From an uncultured Rhodospirillaceae bacterium (lineage in GTDB: Bacteria; Pseudomonadota; Alphaproteobacteria; CAAGCB01; CAG-977), in NCBI GenBank assembly GCA_900553035.1, contig USCC01000103.1:1-7339 (forward strand): a DNA stretch of 7,339 nt, written 5' to 3'. Below are positions 1-5,673 of this stretch, in pieces. Position 1 is the stretch's first letter; each line of letters starts with the position of its first letter. The notes under the pieces were generated by a model. The model was not told the DNA's origin, made no database searches, and saw nothing but the letters and a program-made list of their open reading frames with translations. The position numbers and the translations under genes were made by a program.

Positions 1-309
1 GTTTGAAAAGCTGTCCGGCGTCACGTTGACAATCCCCATGACCAGAGGCCGTTCAAGGCTCAATCCGGCGAATGTCTTCTGCGGAAAACGGATGCGGCGG
101 ATGATTTGCTCGGCATACGGACCGAACCCCATATCCGCGGCCCAGGACAGAATCGTCTCCGCCGGTGCCCGGACGGACAGAATGTCCGCCGCACGCCGGA
201 TCAGAACTTCGAAATACTCCGCGCCGTACAGCGGATTGAAATAAACCGTCCTGTCGGGATGCGGTATTTCCTCCCTCGGCAGGAGGGAGCCTGAAACAAC
301 GGAAAACAC
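1..309 (-). CDS. folP: Dihydropteroate synthase, N-terminal part (runs off window)
   Basis: DHPS condenses 6-hydroxymethyl-dihydropterin diphosphate with p-aminobenzoate in cytosolic folate synthesis. Identification rests on MGIVNVTPDSFSN at the left edge, which matches the family's first signature (MGIxNVTPDSFSDGG). About 90 residues precede it. Alphaproteobacterial DHPS commonly carries such an N-terminal extension beginning near a Y-x-R/N-P-L-G/Y segment, and here YFNPLYG is visible. The only ATG/GTG/TTG codon in frame between the ftsH stop and that segment is GTG at 309, four bases after the ftsH stop, with a weak AGAAG-type binding site inside the end of ftsH. The start is therefore tentative. 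The gene continues beyond base 1, so the pterin- and pABA-binding residues cannot be checked. The position directly after ftsH is the usual alphaproteobacterial arrangement and suggests co-transcription. Confidence 0.88.
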   Translation of the reverse strand, partial: MFSVVSGSLLPREEIPHPDRTVYFNPLYGAEYFEVLIRRAADILSVRAPAETILSWAADMGFGPYAEQIIRRIRFPQKTFAGLSLERPLVMGIVNVTPDSFSN

Positions 310-313
310 GGTG

Positions 314-2212
314 TTATTCTTCTTTCGGACTGTCGTTATCGACTTTGACCGGATCGTCCGGATCGCTGACCGGAACGGTCGTGCGAGACGACACATGGAC
401 GCCGGGTTCTTCCCGGACAATCTTTTCGCCCCGGATGACCGCCTTGATTTCGTCGCCCGTCAGGGTTTCGTATTCAAGCAGAGCCTGCGCCAGAGCTTCC
501 AGCTCGTTGCGATTTTCCGTCAGAATCGTCTGAGAACGCTGATACGCTTCGTCAATAATCGCACGGATTTCACGGTCGATTTTCGAAGCCATTTCATCCG
601 AAACCGCCTTGCGTTTCGACATGGAATACCCCAGAAACACCTCGCCGTCCGGCTCTTCCAGAGCCATCGGGCCAATGTCCTGATTCATGCCCCATTCGGT
701 CACCATCCGGCGCGCGATTGACGTCGCCATGCGGATATCGGATTCCGCCCCTGTTGATACGTTATCCGGCCCGAAAATGATTTCCTCAGCCACACGTCCG
801 CCAAATGCCGTGCACAAACGGTCTTTCAGCTTCGCCTTGGAATAGGAGATGTTATCGCGTTCCGGCAACTGCATCACCATGCCCAAAGCCCGCCCGCGCG
901 GGATGATTGTTGCCTTGTGGATCGGATCAGACGCCGGACAGTGAAGCGTGCAGATGGCATGCCCGGCCTCGTGATAGGCGGTCATTTTCTTTTCTTCTTC
1001 GCTCATGACCATTGACCGGCGTTCGGCCCCCATCATGACCTTGTCCTTGGCGTATTCAAAATCGGCCATTGTGACGACACGTTTGTTGCGTCGGGCGGCC
1101 AGCAAAGCGGCCTCATTGACCAGATTCGCCAGATCCGCGCCGGAAAAGCCGGGGGTGCCGCGCGCCAGAACGGAAACATTGACGTCCGGCCCGACGGGAA
1201 CCTTTTTCATATGAACGTTCAGGATTTTTTCACGGCCGACAACATCCGGATTGGGCACGACAACCTGACGGTCAAAGCGTCCCGGACGCAGCAGAGCCGG
1301 ATCCAGAACGTCGGGACGGTTGGTCGCCGCGATCAGGATGACGGCTTCGTTCGTATCGAACCCGTCCATTTCGACCAGAAGCTGGTTCAGCGTCTGTTCG
1401 CGTTCATCGTTTCCGCCGCCCAGACCCGCGCCGCGGTGACGGCCGACGGCGTCGATTTCGTCGATGAACACCAGGCACGGCGAATGTTTTTTGGCCTGTT
1501 CAAACATATCGCGGACACGCGACGCGCCGACACCGACAAACATTTCCACAAAATCCGAACCCGAAATCGTAAAGAAAGGCACATTGGCCTCACCCGCGAT
1601 GGCTTTGGCCAGCAGTGTTTTGCCTGTTCCCGGGGGACCGACGAGCAGGACGCCGCGGGGGATTTTCCCGCCCAGCCTCTGAAAACGGGGCGGATCTTTC
1701 AGAAAATCGACGATTTCGACCAGATCGTCCTTGGCTTCGTCAATGCCGGCGACGTCGGCGAAGGTCACCTTGCCCTGTCCTTCCAGCATTTTCGCTCTTG
1801 ATTTGCCGAAACTCATTGCCTTGCCGTTTCCGGCCTGCATCTGGCGCATGAAGAAAATCCAGATACCGATGAACAGCACAAACGGCAGCCAGTACAGAAG
1901 GCCGCTCCAGAACGATCCGCCCTCGCCGTCTTCGGGAATGGCCGACACGCGGACGTTTTTTTCCAAAAGCAGAGGGATCAGCCCGGGATCCTGCGGCGCA
2001 TAGACGCCGAATTTCTCCCCGTCCGACAGAACGCCGGCGATTTTATTGCCCTGGATGACGACTTCGCGGACCTTTCCGGCCTCCACCTGCTGCGTAAATT
2101 CGGAAAACGCCAGCGTCGTATGCTTTTTCAGCGCCGAATTTTCCTGGAACGCGTCAAACAATGCAAAAAGAAGCGCCGCGACGAGAACCCATACCAAAAG
2201 ATTTTTTTTCAC
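314..2212 (-). CDS. ftsH: ATP-dependent zinc metalloprotease FtsH
   Basis: FtsH is a membrane-anchored hexameric AAA+ protease that extracts and degrades misfolded membrane proteins and short-lived regulators. The 632-residue product has the full family architecture: a first membrane helix at about 5-22, a periplasmic domain at about 25-100, a second helix at about 104-121, Walker A GPPGTGKT at 192-199, the FVG pore loop at 225-227, Walker B LVFIDEID at 247-254, and the SRH region around 298-314 ending GRFDR. The zinc motif HEAGH is at 414-418, with the probable third ligand Asp492 in the SDI segment. The C-terminus ends in a short acidic tail (SDPDDPVKVDNDSPKEE). Translation starts at GTG 2212, followed by AAAAAAAAT, with an AAGG binding site 8 bases upstream. 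It lies 13 bases after tilS and 4 bases before the likely folP start, so it is probably part of the same transcript. All key residues are present, so it should be active. Confidence 0.98.
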   Translation of the reverse strand: MKKNLLVWVLVAALLFALFDAFQENSALKKHTTLAFSEFTQQVEAGKVREVVIQGNKIAGVLSDGEKFGVYAPQDPGLIPLLLEKNVRVSAIPEDGEGGSFWSGLLYWLPFVLFIGIWIFFMRQMQAGNGKAMSFGKSRAKMLEGQGKVTFADVAGIDEAKDDLVEIVDFLKDPPRFQRLGGKIPRGVLLVGPPGTGKTLLAKAIAGEANVPFFTISGSDFVEMFVGVGASRVRDMFEQAKKHSPCLVFIDEIDAVGRHRGAGLGGGNDEREQTLNQLLVEMDGFDTNEAVILIAATNRPDVLDPALLRPGRFDRQVVVPNPDVVGREKILNVHMKKVPVGPDVNVSVLARGTPGFSGADLANLVNEAALLAARRNKRVVTMADFEYAKDKVMMGAERRSMVMSEEEKKMTAYHEAGHAICTLHCPASDPIHKATIIPRGRALGMVMQLPERDNISYSKAKLKDRLCTAFGGRVAEEIIFGPDNVSTGAESDIRMATSIARRMVTEWGMNQDIGPMALEEPDGEVFLGYSMSKRKAVSDEMASKIDREIRAIIDEAYQRSQTILTENRNELEALAQALLEYETLTGDEIKAVIRGEKIVREEPGVHVSSRTTVPVSDPDDPVKVDNDSPKEE

Positions 2213-2217
2213 ACCAA

Positions 2218-2225
2218 CCGCCTTG
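2218..2225 (-). promoter_or_regulatory. Ribosome binding site deciding the GTG start of ftsH
   Basis: Read on the minus strand, the 13 bases between the tilS stop and the ftsH start contain CAAGGCGG. The AAGG core sits 8 bases before GTG 2212. This supports the GTG as the start. It also gives the conserved MKKNLLVW membrane-anchor start expected for FtsH. Confidence 0.6.
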
Positions 2226-3518
2226 TCAAAGAAGAACGGGACACATCCATTCCGCTTCCCGGCACAGCGGGAAAAGCGGCGCGAAATCGACCCGACACGA
2301 TATTCCTGTTTTTTTATACCCTAAATGAGGCGCAAGAAAAAGCCCCTCTCTGTCAAAAAGTGCCGGGAGGACCAAAAAACACCGCCGCGGGCCTGTTTTT
2401 TCAACTTTTAGATTATTATCCAACGCCTTCACGGTCAATTCTTCCGGCCACGGCGCCGACAGTTCAAAAGCGAATCTGTCCCAGTAAAACAGGCGTTGAT
2501 TCCGGAAGCTCAGCGGCGGCGGAAGATCGGCCCGTTCGCGCCAGACAAGAACATGTCCTTTGGTCGAGGGCGCAACGCGGCAACCGCCCAGGGTCGCTCC
2601 CCGGAACGCGCCGGAAAGGATTCTCCGGCGCAGAGCATCAAGCGCTTCCGCCGCCGGACGGTAAGGTCTGTTCGCCACGGCACGGAGGATTTCTCCCAGA
2701 CAACGGCGCGCCGTCTCTTCCGGAAGCGCCGCAAACGCGCGGTGCGGGAAAAGGGCATATCCCATATCGGAAACGGTGACCGAGGAAGCAACAAAGGCGG
2801 CCATTTCCTCTTCCGCGGCGCGCCGCCGCCGTCCGTATTCCAGACTTTCCCGGAACGCCCGCTCCATATCGTCTGCTGAAACAGAACGGCGCAGACGTCC
2901 GCGTTCAAAATCGTCCGTATAATTCGTCGGATCCTCCAGCCATTCCTGACCCACCGTTCGGTTATAGCGGCGGAGCGCTTCGGGTTCAAGGCCCAGAAGG
3001 GGACGGAACATCCGGCCGAACGCGAATGAACGGACAGCCGACATTGCGGCCAGCCCCTCTTCCCCGCTGTGCCGCGCGCGCCGCATCAGGAATGTTTCAG
3101 CCTGATCCCGACGGTGATGCCCCAGGAAAAGAGCGGAGATTTCCTTTTCACGGCAGGCTTCAAACAAAAGAGCGTACCGTTTTTCCCGCGCTGTTTTTTC
3201 AATACCGCTTTGCGGCTTTTCCCCCTGCCATTTCAACACCCTGTACGCATGGCCCCGCTGCGCCGTCTGTGCCGCTGTCCATACCGCTTCGGCGGACGAT
3301 TCGGGGCGCAGGCCGTGGTCAACGGTCAGAACCAGCAGTTCACCGCCGTTTTTCCGAATAAATTCATCCAGAAGACGGAAAAGAGCCATGCTGTCCGCCC
3401 CGCCGGAAACCGCCGCCGCGAAACGGCCGCCGCCGGATATGCCAAACGCCGTCATCGCCTTTTCAAAGACGGCTTCAACGTACCGTCGGTTTTCTTCATC
3501 CGAGAGGGTTAACGGCAT
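2226..3518 (-). CDS. tilS: tRNA(Ile)-lysidine synthase TilS
   Basis: TilS adenylates C34 of the CAU-anticodon tRNA-Ile and replaces it with lysine, converting the tRNA from reading AUG to reading AUA; it is normally essential. The 430-residue protein shows the N-type PP-loop ATP pyrophosphatase signature SGGADS at 38-43, VDHGLRPES at 66-74, GHHRRDQAETF at 133-143 and EDPTN at 195-199, followed by a basic segment. The C-terminal half (about 230-430) is poorly conserved, as is usual for the family's tRNA-binding domains. Two positions differ from the common pattern: the HHxDDQ motif reads HHRRDQ, and the RGSG motif reads RHSG. ATG 3518 lies inside the end of cpoB, overlapping it by 10 bases, which suggests translational coupling. 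FtsH follows 13 bases downstream. Confidence 0.93.
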   Translation of the reverse strand: MPLTLSDEENRRYVEAVFEKAMTAFGISGGGRFAAAVSGGADSMALFRLLDEFIRKNGGELLVLTVDHGLRPESSAEAVWTAAQTAQRGHAYRVLKWQGEKPQSGIEKTAREKRYALLFEACREKEISALFLGHHRRDQAETFLMRRARHSGEEGLAAMSAVRSFAFGRMFRPLLGLEPEALRRYNRTVGQEWLEDPTNYTDDFERGRLRRSVSADDMERAFRESLEYGRRRRAAEEEMAAFVASSVTVSDMGYALFPHRAFAALPEETARRCLGEILRAVANRPYRPAAEALDALRRRILSGAFRGATLGGCRVAPSTKGHVLVWRERADLPPPLSFRNQRLFYWDRFAFELSAPWPEELTVKALDNNLKVEKTGPRRCFLVLPALFDREGLFLAPHLGYKKTGISCRVDFAPLFPLCREAEWMCPVLL

Positions 3519-4405
3519 CCCAGCTTTTTCGCTTCATTTTCAAGGCGCTTTTTCATGGCGTCAGAGACCTTCGGGTATTCCCTGCTGAAGTTCTGAAAGG
3601 CAATGCAGGCCTCTTTTTTCTTGTTCAGACGCGCCATTGTCAGGCCAAGCTTCAGAAGGTTATCGGGCGCCTTCTGGCTCTGGCGGTAATTTTTAAATCC
3701 GTCCGCAAAGGCGATGGCCGCCTTGTCGTACTGGCTGCGGGCATAGTAGGATTCGCCCAGCCAGTACTGCGCATTCCCGGCCAGATCATGTTTCGGGTAC
3801 AACGCCAGAAACGCTTCAAATTCGCCCTCTGCCGCTTTGTAGTCTGATTTCTTCATGGAAGCGAAAGCCTTATTGTAAAGAGCCGTTGCCGTCATTTTTC
3901 CGTACTGCGTCTTTATCCGGGTCGCTTTGTCCTTTTCTGCCCGCGCGGCAGCGGCTTCCCTGGCTTTCTGCTTTTTAGCCGCCGTCTCCTTTTCGGTTTC
4001 AACGCGCTTCTTTTCTTCCGTCAGCTTTTTGATTTCCTCCTGAGCCTTCAGGAGTTTCTCCTCGTTTTCCTTAAAGCGCAGTCCATAATCGGCATTCATC
4101 TTGTCCATGCGTTCGCCCAGTTTTTCCTGATTGAACTTAATGGTTTCAAGCTCGCCGGTCATGGTCTGGAGGGATTGCTCCATTTCCTGCAACCGCATGA
4201 CCATCGCGTCAAGGTTTCCTTCGGATGCCGTCACGTTTTCGGCTGTTTTCGAGCCGACGTAATTATTGGAAAGCTTGCGCTGGACGCTTTTCAGCGCCTC
4301 GTCCAGTTTGTCCATCCGGTCAATCAGCTCGGTCACCGACTGGGCGGAAACGGGTGCAGGGACCAGAAAGGCAAGAATCAAAAAAGAGCGGAACAGCTTT
4401 TTCAT
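3509..4405 (-). CDS. cpoB: Cell division coordinator CpoB (YbgF), periplasmic TPR protein
   Basis: CpoB is a periplasmic partner of TolA that, in Escherichia coli, coordinates Tol-Pal driven outer-membrane constriction with PBP1B peptidoglycan synthesis. The start is ATG 4405, 15 bases inside a longer TTG frame, because GAGG lies 5 bases upstream and MKKLFRSFLILAFLVPAPVSA is a standard signal peptide with likely cleavage after Ala21. Residues 24-48 match the N-terminal coiled coil that trimerises in the family. A long Lys/Glu/Ala-rich helix continues to about residue 165. Three TPR-like repeats follow at about 174-207, 211-244 and 247-281, including NAQYWLGESYYARSQYDKA. The mature part has two cysteines, 267 and 297, the second next to the C-terminus. 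At 298 residues it is longer than the roughly 260 of E. coli, owing to the helical spacer. It lies behind a terminator-like hairpin and overlaps tilS by 10 bases. Confidence 0.93.
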   Translation of the reverse strand: MKKLFRSFLILAFLVPAPVSAQSVTELIDRMDKLDEALKSVQRKLSNNYVGSKTAENVTASEGNLDAMVMRLQEMEQSLQTMTGELETIKFNQEKLGERMDKMNADYGLRFKENEEKLLKAQEEIKKLTEEKKRVETEKETAAKKQKAREAAAARAEKDKATRIKTQYGKMTATALYNKAFASMKKSDYKAAEGEFEAFLALYPKHDLAGNAQYWLGESYYARSQYDKAAIAFADGFKNYRQSQKAPDNLLKLGLTMARLNKKKEACIAFQNFSREYPKVSDAMKKRLENEAKKLGCR

Positions 4406-4410
4406 AACAT

Positions 4411-4414
4411 CCTC
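4411..4414 (-). promoter_or_regulatory. cpoB ribosome binding site
   Basis: GAGG on the minus strand lies 5 bases before ATG 4405. It fixes the cpoB start at this ATG rather than at the in-frame TTG at 4420, which would lie upstream of this site and spoil the signal peptide. It is only 8 bases past the base of the 4423-4454 stem, so hairpin formation could affect ribosome access. Confidence 0.55.
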
Positions 4415-4422
4415 GAACAAGA

Positions 4423-4454
4423 AAAGAGTGCTTTTGATTATAAAAGCACTCTTT
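4423..4454 (-). terminator. Intrinsic terminator or attenuator between the second pal gene and cpoB
   Basis: A 13-bp perfect inverted repeat (AAAGAGTGCTTTT / AAAAGCACTCTTT) has a 6-base loop. On the transcribed minus strand the 3' arm is followed by TCTTGTTC, giving a U-rich but interrupted tail (CTCTTTTCTTGTT). It begins about 30 bases after the pal2 stop and ends just before the cpoB binding site. The shape fits a Rho-independent terminator with incomplete efficiency. Because tilS, ftsH and folP downstream show no obvious own promoter, partial read-through is the likelier reading. Confidence 0.72.
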
Positions 4455-4484
4455 CCATTAGGCTAATACTTTTTATGCGAAAGG

Positions 4485-4946
4485 CTAATCGGTAATCGCG
4501 ACCGTTACCGCGCGGCGGTCTTTGGCCCATCCGGCCGGGTCATTCATTGAAGAAGCCGGATCTTTCTTGCCGTATGAAACCACGGTGATACGGTTCGCCG
4601 CAACGCCTTCGGAAATCAGGAAGTCCTTGACGGCCTGAGCACGGCGTTCGCCCAGTTTCAGATTGTACGCCTGCGTGCCGCGCGGATCCGTGTAGCCCTT
4701 CAGGATGATCTGCTTATCTTCATGCTGGCAGAGCCACAGAGCCTGTTTTTCAAGCTCTTTTTTGCTTTCGGCTGTCAGGACAGCTTTGTCGAACGCGAAG
4801 TAAACCTTTCCGACGACCTGTTCCGCCGGCATTGTTTCCTGAATTTCAACGGCCGTCACCGTGATTGTTTCCTGTTCCGGTTTATCCGAACTGCACGCCG
4901 ACAGAAGTGCCAAAGACCCCAGAACGAGCGCCAAGTGTTTTTTCAT
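4485..4946 (-). CDS. Second Pal-type OmpA-domain outer-membrane lipoprotein
   Basis: The 153-residue product has a lipoprotein signal with lipobox LLSAC (Cys18) and Ser at +2, which predicts sorting to the outer membrane. A 28-residue linker leads to an OmpA-like peptidoglycan-binding domain from about residue 47 to the end. The core motif reads GYTDPRGT then YNLKLGERRA; Asp87 and Arg102 occupy the positions that bind diaminopimelate in this fold. The C-terminus DRRAVTVAITD matches Pal. By eye about half of the domain is identical to the Pal encoded at 5077-5556, so this is a divergent tandem paralogue. It has a shorter linker and an unpaired Cys73 that Pal lacks. ATG 4946 has a strong AAGGAG site 8 bases upstream. 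It is flanked on both sides by terminator-like hairpins, so it may form its own transcription unit. A specialised or backup TolB/peptidoglycan anchor role is inference. Confidence 0.9.
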   Translation of the reverse strand: MKKHLALVLGSLALLSACSSDKPEQETITVTAVEIQETMPAEQVVGKVYFAFDKAVLTAESKKELEKQALWLCQHEDKQIILKGYTDPRGTQAYNLKLGERRAQAVKDFLISEGVAANRITVVSYGKKDPASSMNDPAGWAKDRRAVTVAITD

Positions 4947-5003
4947 GTTTTCTTCTCCTTAAAAAACGGTCAGCAAAAATGCTTCCCTTAACATTACACC
5001 AAC

Positions 5004-5034
5004 AAAAAAGTGCCCTTATTGTAGGGCACTTTTC
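5004..5034 (-). terminator. Intrinsic terminator after pal
   Basis: On the minus strand AAAAGTGCCC, an 8-base loop and GGGCACTTTT form a 10-bp perfect stem, continuing into a run of six T before GTTGG. This is a textbook Rho-independent terminator, about 43 bases after the pal stop. It would end most tolB/pal transcripts before the second pal-like gene, leaving that gene to read-through or to a promoter I could not identify in the 57 bases that follow. Confidence 0.82.
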
Positions 5035-5076
5035 GTATTCGGATAACCTAGATAAAAGTTCCGGTCACCTAATAAA

Positions 5077-5556
5077 TTAGTCTTTAACGACCGTAACGGC
5101 GCGGCGATTCTGAGCCCAGGCGGCTTCATTGGCGCCGACGACAGCCGGATATTCCTTGCCGTAGGAAATGACTTTGATGCGGGAACCGTCAACGCCGCGC
5201 GAAATCAGGTAGTTTTTCGCGGCAACGGCACGGCGTTCGCCCAGAGCCAGGTTGTATTCACGCGTACCGCGGTCATCGGTGTGTCCTTCGATCACGACGT
5301 TCTTTTCCGGGTTGGCCTTCAGGTATTCCGCCTGAGCCTTCAGCGTGTTAACGGCTTCGGCCGACAGGGTTGACCTGTCGAACGCAAAGAAAATCCGATC
5401 CTTGGCCTTCTGAGCGAAATCCTGATCGTTCGCCTCAACGGCAGCCTGATCGGCTCCCATAGCGGTCGTAGAAGAGGTTTCTTCGACGGAGCCCGACGTG
5501 GCGCAGCCGGAAACCAGAGCCAAAGCGGCTAAAACGGTCATAAAGCGTGTTTTCAT
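5077..5556 (-). CDS. pal: Peptidoglycan-associated lipoprotein Pal
   Basis: Pal is the outer-membrane lipoprotein that binds peptidoglycan and cycles between the cell wall and TolB during envelope constriction. The 159-residue product has lipobox LVSGC (Cys18) with Ala at +2, so outer-membrane sorting is expected. A Ser/Thr/Ala-rich linker follows to about residue 50, then the OmpA-like domain. Its motif GHTDDRGTREYNLALGERRA carries Asp94 and Arg109, equivalent to the diaminopimelate-binding pair. SYGKEYPAV and the terminal NRRAVTVV are Pal hallmarks. ATG 5556 has GGGAG 7 bases upstream. It is closer to canonical Pal than the second copy downstream. It sits after tolB with a 117-base leader that carries a candidate promoter, and is followed by a strong terminator, which fits the high Pal level known in other bacteria. 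Confidence 0.96.
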   Translation of the reverse strand: MKTRFMTVLAALALVSGCATSGSVEETSSTTAMGADQAAVEANDQDFAQKAKDRIFFAFDRSTLSAEAVNTLKAQAEYLKANPEKNVVIEGHTDDRGTREYNLALGERRAVAAKNYLISRGVDGSRIKVISYGKEYPAVVGANEAAWAQNRRAVTVVKD

Positions 5557-5609
5557 AAAAAATCTCCCAAATAAAGATGAAACACCAGATAAATTCAGTA
5601 TGATGATTG

Positions 5610-5638
5610 AATTTAAAGAAATTCTCGCCTTTTAGCAA
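5610..5638 (-). promoter_or_regulatory. Candidate sigma-70 type promoter of pal
   Basis: In the AT-rich tolB-pal gap, the minus strand reads TTGCTA (5638-5633), a 17-base spacer, then TAAATT (5615-5610). Each box matches 4 of 6 consensus bases with the optimal spacing. Transcription would begin near 5603, giving a leader of about 47 bases before the pal ATG. A short palindrome (GAATTT / AAATTC, 5609-5624) overlaps the -10 box and could be an operator or chance. No terminator hairpin is visible after tolB in this gap. The prediction is by eye only. Confidence 0.35.
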
Positions 5639-5673
5639 CCAGAAACATCATACCGACATCAAATCTTTTTATT

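Noticed and set aside
311..721. Plus-strand open frame opposite the C-terminus of ftsH
   Set aside because: Fully antisense to confirmed FtsH coding sequence, with no family resemblance and no credible ribosome binding site.
1211..1801. Long plus-strand open frame of 196 codons opposite ftsH
   Set aside because: It is antisense to the conserved AAA+ domain of FtsH; the frame is open because of the GC-rich codon pattern, has no recognisable protein motif, and contains runs of composition typical of shadows.
2202..2209. Run of eight A directly after the ftsH GTG start as a slippage site
   Set aside because: The AAA AAA AAT codons are common in the Lys-Lys-Asn start of membrane-anchor proteins and no alternative-frame product is apparent.
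2313..2356. Perfect TTGACA and a TATAAA on the minus strand within the 3' end of tilS, as a possible ftsH promoter
   Set aside because: The two boxes are separated by about 32 bases, far from the 16-18 needed, and neither has a good partner at the right distance; I also saw no convincing heat-shock promoter there.
3026..3512. Overlapping plus-strand open frames opposite tilS
   Set aside because: They cover the PP-loop region of TilS in antisense and show arginine/proline-rich shadow composition.
4460..4489. Direct repeat AGGCTAAT spaced 22 bases around the second pal stop
   Set aside because: Only two 8-base copies, one overlapping coding sequence; too weak to support an operator or attachment site.
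5069..5080. Palindrome CTAATAAATTAG over the pal stop codon, and a similar ATTAGCCTAAT near 4458-4468
   Set aside because: Short AT-rich palindromes in AT-rich gaps are expected by chance; they are not arranged as repeats with a shared longer core.
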